From: Xanthobacteraceae bacterium | Lineage (GTDB): Bacteria > Pseudomonadota > Alphaproteobacteria > Rhizobiales > Xanthobacteraceae | Assembly (NCBI GenBank): GCA_019745775.1 | Contig: JAIESR010000013.1 | Coordinates: forward strand, 112,233-176,232 | DNA: 64,000 nucleotides | Direction of reading: 5' to 3' | Shown: positions 16,133 through 23,817 of the stretch, in pieces | Layout of the letters: each line of letters opens with the position of its first letter | Numbering within the stretch: position 1 is the first letter of the stretch | Program-made: the position numbers and the translations under genes | The notes under the pieces: model-generated | The model's database searches: none | The model's input: only the letters and a program-made list of their open reading frames with translations | Told to the model about the DNA's origin: nothing

Positions 16133-17899
16133 ATGGAAGGACGGGCGGGCATGGACATCCTCGAAACGGATGTCCTGATTATCGGCGGCGGCTTTGCCGG
16201 CTGCTGGGCGGCGTTGCGCGCCGCCGACCTGAAGGCGACCGTCACGCTCGTCGACAAGGCCTATGTGAGCCGCAGCGGCGCCTCGACAATGTCTGGCGGC
16301 ATCACCACCTGTCCCCTCGACTCCGACGATCTCGATATCTGGGCGGAGGAGTTCGTCGTCCGCGGCGGCTACATGTGCGATCAGCGCTGGACCTACCAGC
16401 TGCTGGAGCGTCAGCGCGAGCGCATCAAAGACTACATCCGCTGGGGCGTGCCAATTTCCCGGAATGCCGACGGCTCGATCCGCCGCTTCGCCAGCCGCGG
16501 CATGGTCAACGTCCGCGGGATGCAATACCAGCCCAAGGTCGCAATGCGCGAGCTGCGCCGCCAGATCACGGCGCGCGGCGCCCGCATCCTCGACCGCCTG
16601 TTCGTCACCGAGCTGCTGACCGCCGATGGCGAATGGCCTACGCGGACCGGCATCGCCGGTGCCGTCGGTTTCGACGTCTACACCGGCCGCTTCGTCGTGA
16701 TCAAGGCCAAGCGCACGATCGTGTCGACCGGCATGATCGCCATGAAGGGAACGCACCGGGTCGACAACGACTGCGGCGACGGCGCCGCGATGGCGTTCCG
16801 CGCCGGCGGCCGGCTGGTCGACATGGAATTCACCTTCGGCGGCACCTTCAACGTCCTGATGAAGAAGTTCGACTTCCCGAGCTACAACGTCGCGGTCGCA
16901 CATGGCGCGCGCCTGATCAACGCGCGCGGCGAGCGATTCATGCAGCAATACGATCCGCAGCGGCTGGAGCGCAGCGAGCTGTCGCATGTGGTCGCGGCAT
17001 TCGCCAAGGAAATCATCGACGGTCGCGGTCCGGTCTATGTCGACCTGCGGCATGTCGACGATTCCTATTGGAGCGACATCGCGAAGCTCCATCGCGGTGG
17101 CTCGATCCTCCTGACCGATCATGTGCCCGATCCGAAGAGCAATCCGCTGCCGATCGAGCCGACCTGGGGCCTGTGGGCGAGCGGCCGCAGCGGCCTGCAG
17201 ATCGACCTCGGCGCCCGCACCAATCTCTGCGGGTTGTTGGCGGCCGGCTCGGTCGCCAAGAACGACGCGACCGGGACGCACGCGAGCGCCGGCTCGCCGA
17301 CCGCGTTCTGCAAGGTCTCCGGCTGGCACGCCGGCGAGACCGCTGCGACCGAAAGCCGGCAAAGCCAGCACCCGGTGATTTCGCGCGATGTCCTGATGAT
17401 GCTGCAGGAACAGGCGCTGGCGCCGCTCCACCGCACGCCGACCCGTAAGACCGCTGACGACCTGCATGACGATCTCGCGCGGCTCGAAGCCAGCGTCGTC
17501 AACGGCATGATCCTCAATGCCGACAAGCTGACGCGCATGCTCGACACCACCGAAGCGGTCCTTGACGCTGGCCGCGCCAGCCGCGCGAGTGATCTGCACG
17601 ACCTGGTCAAATTGCATGAAGCGCGCAATGTCGCGACCTGCTCCGGCGTCGTCTACCGCTGTGCGCTCGACCGCACCGAAAGCCGGGAGCAATTCTTCCG
17701 CGAGGACTTCCCGCTGGCCGATCCGACCTGGTTCTGCTGGCATGGCGCGACGCTGGCGGCCGACGGCAAGGTTGTCTTCGACCGCCAGGGCTTTCCGACC
17801 GAAGGCATCCGCTTTGCGCCGCAACTGCCTGACGCGGGTGGTCTCGGCCCGATCGGCGCCATCGTCCGCGGCGAGCACGAAGCACTGGTGCACGCATGA
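16133..17899 (+). CDS. FAD-binding oxidoreductase, fumarate reductase/AprA-like flavoprotein subunit
   Basis: The 588-residue flavoprotein has an N-terminal dinucleotide fold, DVLIIGGGFAGCWAALRAAD at about residues 13-32, then SRSGASTMSGGI, which matches the FAD-contacting serine/glycine loop of fumarate reductase, L-aspartate oxidase and AprA. The C-terminal cap and helical region are those of the succinate dehydrogenase/AprA superfamily. It overlaps the start of a two-cluster ferredoxin by four bases (ATGA), so the products almost surely form a complex. Dissimilatory sulfur metabolism is not indicated: sat, qmo and dsr genes are absent. It more likely reduces or dehydrogenates an organic acid delivered by the neighbouring receptor. 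ATG 16151 is an alternative start. Confidence 0.82.
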   Translation: MEGRAGMDILETDVLIIGGGFAGCWAALRAADLKATVTLVDKAYVSRSGASTMSGGITTCPLDSDDLDIWAEEFVVRGGYMCDQRWTYQLLERQRERIKDYIRWGVPISRNADGSIRRFASRGMVNVRGMQYQPKVAMRELRRQITARGARILDRLFVTELLTADGEWPTRTGIAGAVGFDVYTGRFVVIKAKRTIVSTGMIAMKGTHRVDNDCGDGAAMAFRAGGRLVDMEFTFGGTFNVLMKKFDFPSYNVAVAHGARLINARGERFMQQYDPQRLERSELSHVVAAFAKEIIDGRGPVYVDLRHVDDSYWSDIAKLHRGGSILLTDHVPDPKSNPLPIEPTWGLWASGRSGLQIDLGARTNLCGLLAAGSVAKNDATGTHASAGSPTAFCKVSGWHAGETAATESRQSQHPVISRDVLMMLQEQALAPLHRTPTRKTADDLHDDLARLEASVVNGMILNADKLTRMLDTTEAVLDAGRASRASDLHDLVKLHEARNVATCSGVVYRCALDRTESREQFFREDFPLADPTWFCWHGATLAADGKVVFDRQGFPTEGIRFAPQLPDAGGLGPIGAIVRGEHEALVHA

Positions 17900-18165
17900 G
17901 CGAACCGGCCGACGGCAAGCTTGCCATCAACTACGAGACCTGCACCGGCTGCGGCCTGTGCGTCCTCGCCTGCCCGGTCGACGTGATCCGCATGGATGCT
18001 GCCACCGCGAAGCCGGCGATCGCCTACCCGCGCGATTGCCAGGTTTGCTATCTCTGCGAGGACGACTGCCCAACCCACAGCATCTCGCTCAGCCACGACA
18101 TCAGCAATTCCCGCCGCTACAGCACCTACGACGAGTTCGGACTGGACATCACTTGGCCGAAGTGA
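17896..18165 (+). CDS. Ferredoxin family protein with two [4Fe-4S] motifs
   Basis: This 89-residue electron carrier has eight cysteines in two classic sets: C16, C19, C22, C26 and C48, C51, C54, C58, the latter followed by PTHSISL instead of the usual CP-second-turn pattern. The C-terminal tail YSTYDEFGLDITWPK resembles AprB-like tails that wrap around the flavoprotein partner. Translation is coupled to the flavoprotein gene through the ATGA overlap. It likely shuttles electrons between the FAD subunit and a membrane or soluble donor not encoded here. Confidence 0.85.
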   Translation: MSEPADGKLAINYETCTGCGLCVLACPVDVIRMDAATAKPAIAYPRDCQVCYLCEDDCPTHSISLSHDISNSRRYSTYDEFGLDITWPK

Positions 18166-18174
18166 GTTGCGCGT

Positions 18175-19452
18175 TCAGCCGATCTCAGTCAGCTTTGACG
18201 TCACGCGATCGCGAGACCGCGCGGGCTTCGCTTGCGTGCCGTAAAGCTTCGCTGCATCGTGAATTAGCTTGATGAATTCCTGCTGGAACGGCGTCGGCAG
18301 CCAGTCCGCGCGGGTTGTGAGGCCGATGAAGCGCAGCTCATAGGCACTGCCCGCCACCGTGATTGCACGCAGATCTCGCGGTTGAGCACGATCGACATGC
18401 CAGCGCGACAGCAGGCTGATGCGGTCGCTGCCGCGCAGGAGAGCAAGGATGGTGCTGAGACAGCTGGTTTCGACACGCGCCTTCGGCTTAATGTTCCAAA
18501 GCGCCAGCATGCGGTCGAGCACATCCCGGCGCGGTAGACCCTGCGGCGGCAGCACAAAATCATACTGCGCAAGCTGGCGCGGCGCGACGGTAGTCCTGCC
18601 GGCCAACGGATGGGTTTCCCTGCAGACCAGGACATAGGGATCGTCGAACAGGCGCTGCTCGATCAGACCATCGGGGATCGGCGGCCCACGCAGAGCGCCG
18701 AAGATGACGTCGATGTCGCCGGAACGCAGCGCCCGTACATGGTTTTCGTAGGAATCCTCGACCACGTCGATACGCTGTTGCGGCTGCCGCACCAGCAGCT
18801 CGGTCGTTGCATCGGCGAGTACAATGCTCGGCGACAGCGCCAATACGCCGACACGCAGGCCGGCGCGGGACGTTTGCAGCGATGCCCCAATCTCCTCGAC
18901 CGCGCACCAGATCTCGGTCAGCGCGACCGAAAGACGGCGCGCCAGCTCCGCGCCGGTCGGGTTGACCTCGACCGCATTCGCGGTGCGCCGATAGAGGCTG
19001 ACGCGCAGCAGCCGCTCGAGCTCGCGGGCCGGCCGCTGCAGGCTGGGCTCGGTCATGCCGAGCTCTTGCGCGGCGGCGCGGAAGCTTCCAGTACGCCAGA
19101 TGGCGATCAGCGCCCTGACCTGCGTCTCCCGCACCTTCCAGGCCAGCGCTTCCGATTTGTCCTGTCCGAACCCGTCGGGCGCGATCACCTGGCGCACGGC
19201 CTCGATCAACTGTGCAAACAATCGCGTGGTCCGGTTCTCCAGAAGCTTGCCCGCCGGCGTGACGTAGCTGCCGGAGACCTTGCGCTCGAACAGGCGGACG
19301 CCAAGCTCCGACTCAAGCCGGTTGAGCGAATAGGACACCGCAGGCTGGCTTATCCGCAGCTGCGCGGACGCCGCGAGCGCCGAGCCCGTCGCCGCGACGG
19401 TCGTGAAAGTCCTCAGCCGGCCGAGGCTTGGAAGCGTTCCGAGCGACTGCAA
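18175..19452 (-). CDS. LysR family regulator with two N-terminal HTH domains
   Basis: At 425 residues it is about 120 longer than a normal LysR protein. Residues 10-70 form a complete LysR HTH (LRTFTTVAATGSALAASAQLRISQPAVSYSLNRLE is its core, spanning positions 13-47), and residues 110-170 form a second one (ALIAIWRTGSFRAAAQELGM within it). The effector-binding domain follows from about 195 to 400. Both HTHs read as intact helices, so this is a domain duplication rather than a frameshift. It diverges from the amidohydrolase/decarboxylase/receptor unit across 185 bases (19453-19637), the expected target. The stop lies only 9 bases from that of the convergent ferredoxin gene. Confidence 0.85.
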   Translation of the reverse strand: MQSLGTLPSLGRLRTFTTVAATGSALAASAQLRISQPAVSYSLNRLESELGVRLFERKVSGSYVTPAGKLLENRTTRLFAQLIEAVRQVIAPDGFGQDKSEALAWKVRETQVRALIAIWRTGSFRAAAQELGMTEPSLQRPARELERLLRVSLYRRTANAVEVNPTGAELARRLSVALTEIWCAVEEIGASLQTSRAGLRVGVLALSPSIVLADATTELLVRQPQQRIDVVEDSYENHVRALRSGDIDVIFGALRGPPIPDGLIEQRLFDDPYVLVCRETHPLAGRTTVAPRQLAQYDFVLPPQGLPRRDVLDRMLALWNIKPKARVETSCLSTILALLRGSDRISLLSRWHVDRAQPRDLRAITVAGSAYELRFIGLTTRADWLPTPFQQEFIKLIHDAAKLYGTQAKPARSRDRVTSKLTEIG

Positions 19453-19637
19453 ATCGCCCTCCTTCCGCGTCTATACTTAGTGACATTTTATATCCGTTAT
19501 CCGCGATTTGATAGCCTTCGGCGCGCATGCCGTGCGAAAACGAGGGCGCGCTAAAACGACGCAAAGTCACAGCCTCGGGCACGGGCTATTGTGACGCAAT
19601 GGTCCGCGAGCCCGGCCGCGCGCAACTCTGGTAAAGC

Positions 19638-20483
19638 ATGAAAGTTATAGATACCCATTGTCACGTGGTCTCGCCCGACCGCACCCGCTATCCGCCCGCG
19701 CCGATCGGCGGCAAGCAGTCCGACTGGTCGTCCGAACGTCCGACAACGCCCGAGCAGCTCATCGAAGCGATGGATCGCGCCGGCGTCGCCAAGGCCGCCG
19801 TGGTGCAGGCATCCACCGCCTACGGGCACGACAGCTCGTATCTCGCCGACAGCATCGCGCGCCATCCGGCGCGCTTCACCGGCGTGTTCTCGCTCGATCC
19901 GCTGCAGCCGGACGCGGTGAAGCAGATGGACCGTTGGAAAAGGCGTGGCATGACCGGCATGCGCGTCTTCACCACCGGCTCCACCATGCCCGGCCAGCAG
20001 ACGTGGCTCGACGACGAGCGCGCCTTCCCGGTCTGGGAGAAAGCCGGCAAGGAGCGCCTGCCGATCGCCGTGCAGATGACCGCCGACGGCATTCCGCTGC
20101 TCTTGAAGATTGTCGCGAAGTTTCCCGAGACGCTGTTCCTGCTCGATCATCTCGCGCGGCCGGCGATCACCGACGGACCACCCTACGCCAAGGCCAAGAG
20201 CCTGTTCGACCTGGGCGCCCACCCGAGCATCTATCTCAAGCTCACGAGCCGAACCGTCGAGCATTGCCAGAGCGGACACGCGACGCCGGCCACCTTCATG
20301 CCGAAGCTCGTGCAGGCCTTCGGCGCGGCGCGCATCATGTGGGGCTCGAACTTCCCGGCCCATGACGACACGCTGCCGCATATCCTGGAAGAGACCCAGC
20401 ATGTCCTGAGCGTGCTCGATCCGTCGGATCAGGCGACGATCCTTGCCGGCACCGCCGAGCGAATCTACCCGACGCTCAAGTGA
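19638..20483 (+). CDS. Amidohydrolase family protein
   Basis: The 281-residue TIM-barrel hydrolase of the amidohydrolase_2 group starts MKVIDTHCHVVSPDR, with the HxH metal motif at residues 7-9. LLDHLARPAI (near 170) and MWGSNFPAHDDTL (near 235) supply further strands; the last has N where hydrolases usually carry the catalytic D, while D follows at FPAHDD. The family covers lactonases and non-oxidative decarboxylases of aromatic acids. It is followed after 6 bases by a 4,5-dihydroxyphthalate decarboxylase-like gene. No strong ribosome-binding site is visible. Confidence 0.83.
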   Translation: MKVIDTHCHVVSPDRTRYPPAPIGGKQSDWSSERPTTPEQLIEAMDRAGVAKAAVVQASTAYGHDSSYLADSIARHPARFTGVFSLDPLQPDAVKQMDRWKRRGMTGMRVFTTGSTMPGQQTWLDDERAFPVWEKAGKERLPIAVQMTADGIPLLLKIVAKFPETLFLLDHLARPAITDGPPYAKAKSLFDLGAHPSIYLKLTSRTVEHCQSGHATPATFMPKLVQAFGAARIMWGSNFPAHDDTLPHILEETQHVLSVLDPSDQATILAGTAERIYPTLK

Positions 20484-20489
20484 GGAACG

Positions 20490-21389
20490 ATGGCGGCGAT
20501 CACCGAGACCCCGACGCTCAACATCGCAATCAAGCGCTATCCGACCAATGAAGCGCTGCTCGATGGGAAAGTCCCGTCGGCGAAGCTGAGCGCCAGGTTC
20601 GACGAGGTCGAGCCGATCCACAACGCCTTCGCGCCAATGGCGCAGCGGCAGATTTACGACCTCAGCGAAATGGCGGTGTTCACCTATCTTCAGGCGCACA
20701 CTTACGGCAAGCCGCTCGTCCTGATGCCCGTCGTCATGGCCTCGCGCCACCAGCACGGCTGTATCATCTTCAACACCGAATTCCACAAGCATCTCACGCC
20801 GGCCGATCTCCCCGGCAAACGGGTCGGCGTGCGCGCCTATACCCAGACCACCGGCGCCTGGGTCCGCAACATCCTGATGCGGGAGCATGGCCTCCAGCTC
20901 GACTCCGTGGAATGGGTCTGCACGGAGGGCGCGCATCTTGCGGAATATCGCGAGCCGCCTTTCGTAACGCGCGTGACGGGCAAGAAGCTGATCGACATGC
21001 TGGTGAAAGGCGAGGTCGACGCCGCTATCCTCGGCAACGACCTGCCGGACGATCCGCGCTTCCGCCCGGTGATTCCGAATGCGAAGGAAGCGGGCCCGGC
21101 CTGGCACAAGGCGACAGGGCTCATTCCGATCAATCATATGTTCGTAGCGACAACCAAATTGGCTGTCAGCCGGCCCGACCTCGTGCTCGAGACCTACAAT
21201 CTCTTGCGGCGCGCCAAGGATATGGCCCCGGCGAAAGGGCCGGACATGCGCCCGATCGGGATCGAGGCGCTCCGCCCCTCCCTCGAGCTGGTGATAAAGC
21301 TTGCCGCGGAACAGCAGATCATTCCGAAAGAGTTCACCGTCGACGAGCTGTTTGCGCCCTGGCGCGAGATCGAACGCAAGGGTGCGTGA
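20490..21389 (+). CDS. 4,5-dihydroxyphthalate decarboxylase-like protein (periplasmic-binding-protein fold)
   Basis: The 299-residue protein has no signal peptide and begins TLNIAIKRYPTNEALLDGKV. The pattern EVEPIHNAFAPMAQRQIYDLSEMAVFTYL, the MPVVMASRHQHGCI loop and LPGKRVGVRAYTQTTGAW match the PhtD/Pht5 group, whose members look like ABC substrate-binding proteins but decarboxylate 4,5-dihydroxyphthalate in the cytoplasm. Absence of an export signal supports an enzyme rather than a receptor. The genes before and after encode an amidohydrolase and a Bug receptor, consistent with import and breakdown of a benzene carboxylate, although no phthalate dioxygenase is in the window. Confidence 0.75.
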   Translation: MAAITETPTLNIAIKRYPTNEALLDGKVPSAKLSARFDEVEPIHNAFAPMAQRQIYDLSEMAVFTYLQAHTYGKPLVLMPVVMASRHQHGCIIFNTEFHKHLTPADLPGKRVGVRAYTQTTGAWVRNILMREHGLQLDSVEWVCTEGAHLAEYREPPFVTRVTGKKLIDMLVKGEVDAAILGNDLPDDPRFRPVIPNAKEAGPAWHKATGLIPINHMFVATTKLAVSRPDLVLETYNLLRRAKDMAPAKGPDMRPIGIEALRPSLELVIKLAAEQQIIPKEFTVDELFAPWREIERKGA

Positions 21390-21422
21390 GCGCGCCAGCA
21401 CGGAAGACCAAGAAGAGGCCCG

Positions 21423-22493
21423 ATGCTGACACACATTAAGAGCCGCCTCGCCGCCGCTGCCCTGGTATTTCTCATAGCCGCCATGTTGCTTGCGACGTCC
21501 GCGCAAGCGCAGGAGGACTTCTACAAAGGCAAGCAGGTCACTCTCATTGTCGGTTACGGCACCGGCGGTGGTTACGACGTCTATGCCCGCCTTGTCGCCA
21601 AGCACATGCAGCGATTCATCCCGGGCAACCCGGCGGTCGTGGTCCAGAACATGCCGGGAGCCGGCAGCCTGCGCGCGATCAACTACATCTATAACGTCGC
21701 GCCGAAGGACGGCACGGCCTTCGCGATGTTTTCGTCCAGCATGCCGGTGCGCTCGATCCTGGGCGGCAACAAGAGCGTTCAGTTCGACTCGCTCAAGCTG
21801 ACATGGCTCGGATCGTCCTCGAGTTTCGCGGGCGATGCCTATCTGCTCGCGGTCCGCGCCGACGCGCCCAGCAACACGATCGACGCCATACGCCGCGCGG
21901 AGGGTTCGTCGCTGCTCGTGATCGGGTCATCCGGGCCGGGTTCGAGCAGCTATGACATTCCGGCGGTCCTGCGCGACACCGTCGGGCTGCGTTACAAGAT
22001 GGTAGCCGGCTATCCCGGCAGCGCCGATCTCTTCCTGGCGATGGAGCGCAACGAAACCGAGGCCCGCATGGTCAACCTGACGGGCTTGAAAGCCGTGAGG
22101 GCGGACTGGCTCAAGCCGGGCAGTCCCTACAAGATCCTTTTGCAATTCGGGCGAAAGACGCGGATCGGCGACCTGCCGGACGTCCCGACCGCGCAGGAGC
22201 TTGCGCTCAATGCTTCGTCCCGCGACCTCATCAATCTCGTCGAGATTCCCTTCGAGCTGTCCCGGCCGTTCGCTGCGCCCCCCAACGTGCCGGCCGATCG
22301 CGCCAGGATGCTCCAAACCGCGTTCCGCGATGCCCACCGCGATCCGCAGCTCATCGCCGAGGCCAAGAACCTCGACCTCGACATCAGCCCGATCGGGCCG
22401 GACGAAGTCCTCACCGCGCTCAGGAGCGTCGATAAGGCCAATCCGGATCACCTCGAGTATTTGCGCAAGCTTTATGCCGGCGCCAAGGAATGA
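21423..22493 (+). CDS. TTT-family periplasmic substrate-binding protein
   Basis: The 356-residue precursor has a long signal peptide ending near SAQAQEDFYKGKQ. VTLIVGYGTGGGYDVYARL and VVVQNMPGAGSLRAINYIYN define the 'DFYKGK' subfamily, which is distinct from classical TctC and longer by about 30 residues, with a C-terminal helix pair. It is the third gene of the LysR-flanked unit, 33 bases after the decarboxylase-like gene. It ends 8 bases from the convergent MetE-like gene. Confidence 0.88.
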   Translation: MLTHIKSRLAAAALVFLIAAMLLATSAQAQEDFYKGKQVTLIVGYGTGGGYDVYARLVAKHMQRFIPGNPAVVVQNMPGAGSLRAINYIYNVAPKDGTAFAMFSSSMPVRSILGGNKSVQFDSLKLTWLGSSSSFAGDAYLLAVRADAPSNTIDAIRRAEGSSLLVIGSSGPGSSSYDIPAVLRDTVGLRYKMVAGYPGSADLFLAMERNETEARMVNLTGLKAVRADWLKPGSPYKILLQFGRKTRIGDLPDVPTAQELALNASSRDLINLVEIPFELSRPFAAPPNVPADRARMLQTAFRDAHRDPQLIAEAKNLDLDISPIGPDEVLTALRSVDKANPDHLEYLRKLYAGAKE

Positions 22494-22501
22494 TCGCGCA
22501 A

Positions 22502-23623
22502 TCAGCGGGGCGATAGCTCGCCCCACAGCTCCGATGCGATCTCGACGACCAGGCGGAGCTTGGCGAGCTGGTCCTGCGGCGTAATCAGGTTGCCTTCGAC
22601 GACGCTTGCGAATCCGCATTGCGGGCTGACGGAGAGCTGGTCGGCGTCGATGAAGCGCGTGGCTTCATCAATCCGCTTCAGGACCGCCGACTTGTTTTCG
22701 AGCTGCGGCGTCTTGGTCGTGATCACCCCAAGAACGACCTGCTTGCCCTTGGGGATCAATCGAAGCGGATCGAATTTGCCGGAGCGTTCGTCGTCGAACT
22801 CAAGCAGGAACCGGTCGACCTCGAGGCCGGCAAAGCAGGCTTCCGCGATGCCGTCATAGGCGCCTTGCGCGATCCAGGAACTGCGCGCATTTCCGCGACA
22901 GATGTGGATACCGATGATCGTGTCGGCCCCCCTGACGCTGATGCAATCATTGACCAGCCGCACATAGCGGGCGAGCCGCCGATCGGGATCGTCGCCCTCG
23001 TCGACGACTTCCTTTCGCAGCGCCGGGCTGAGGAAGTAGCTCAGCAGCGGATCATCGATCTGGATGTACCGGCAGCCTGCCCGCTCGAGCGCCGCGATCT
23101 CATCGCGATAGACCGTCACGATGTCGGCGAAGAACGCTTCGATGTCGGGATACCCCGTCTGGGAGACGGCATGCCGGCCGCCATGGAAGTGCAGCCGCGT
23201 CGGTGATGGAATGGTGACCTTGGCGGTCCGCGACGTGGTCGAAGCCAGAAATCGATAGTCGTCGAGCACGATGGGCGCCGGCGCCGAGACCTTGCCGATG
23301 GTCTGCACGCGCTTGGGGACATGCTTGGGCTGGCCGGCCTGCTGCGCGAACCCCTCGCCGGAGCCGGCGGCGATCACAACGCCCTTCAGCTTGCCGATGA
23401 AATCGGCATACCAGTTCTCGCGCCGGAACTCGCCGTCGGTCACGACCGGAAGCCCGACGTCCTCCTGCAGCTTCACGACGTCGCGGATGGCGGCGTCCTC
23501 GATCTTGCGCAGCGCCGCTGCGTCGATCTTGCCCGCGGCATGGTCGGCGCGCGCCGCATGCACCGCGGGTGGACGCAGCAGGCTGCCGAGGGTATCGGCG
23601 CGAAAGTTTATGCGGGGAGCCAT
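22502..23623 (-). CDS. Cobalamin-independent methionine synthase C-domain (MetE-like) protein, group II
   Basis: The 373-residue protein corresponds to the C-terminal catalytic barrel of MetE alone. Zinc ligands appear as H and C in GIHICRGN, E in LLEFDDERSG and C in SPQCGFAS, the same order as in MetE. It lacks the N-terminal domain that binds polyglutamyl folate, so it may use another methyl donor or thiol acceptor; such proteins are often linked to breakdown of methylated or sulfur compounds. The start at 23623 follows a weak GGA; the in-frame ATG at 23674 would add 17 residues and overlap the palindrome at 23677. It is transcribed away from the lyase gene at 23818. Confidence 0.83.
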   Translation of the reverse strand: MAPRINFRADTLGSLLRPPAVHAARADHAAGKIDAAALRKIEDAAIRDVVKLQEDVGLPVVTDGEFRRENWYADFIGKLKGVVIAAGSGEGFAQQAGQPKHVPKRVQTIGKVSAPAPIVLDDYRFLASTTSRTAKVTIPSPTRLHFHGGRHAVSQTGYPDIEAFFADIVTVYRDEIAALERAGCRYIQIDDPLLSYFLSPALRKEVVDEGDDPDRRLARYVRLVNDCISVRGADTIIGIHICRGNARSSWIAQGAYDGIAEACFAGLEVDRFLLEFDDERSGKFDPLRLIPKGKQVVLGVITTKTPQLENKSAVLKRIDEATRFIDADQLSVSPQCGFASVVEGNLITPQDQLAKLRLVVEIASELWGELSPR

Positions 23624-23676
23624 CACGAAGATCCAAGCTGCGGCCAATTTGCAAGACGGTGTAATGACTTGCAATC

Positions 23677-23693
23677 ATCGATTGCGCAATCAA
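23677..23693. promoter_or_regulatory. Palindromic operator candidate, site A
   Basis: On the minus strand the site reads TTGATTGCGCAATCGAT, 54 bases upstream of the MetE-like start. It matches three other sites in the next 10.5 kb (31018, 31529 and 34086) under the pattern TTGATT-N4-AATCAA with at most two or three changes. It lies in the divergent gap 23624-23817 and could serve both the MetE-like gene and the lyase gene. Confidence 0.55.
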
Positions 23694-23817
23694 CCTTGAG
23701 GGGCCAAATGACGCTGCCTTAGAATTCGGCCGGCGGTTGGTCGCCGTTCATCGCGCCGTTAAACTGTTCCATCGAAGCGCGCTCGCCGAAGCGTGCGTCA
23801 GGAGTGGGCCATAACTC

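Noticed and set aside
16052..17893. 613-codon open frame antisense to the flavoprotein gene
   Set aside because: High GC gives long antisense frames. The sense strand has full family motifs and the antisense product is low-complexity, rich in R, D, A and H.
16133..18165. True adenylylsulfate reductase (AprAB) and sulfur oxidation
   Set aside because: No sat, qmo, dsr or sox genes are nearby, and the neighbours are organic-acid genes. Only the fold relation is kept.
19551..21605. 684-codon open frame antisense to the amidohydrolase and decarboxylase-like genes
   Set aside because: It crosses two well-supported sense genes and has no recognisable motif.
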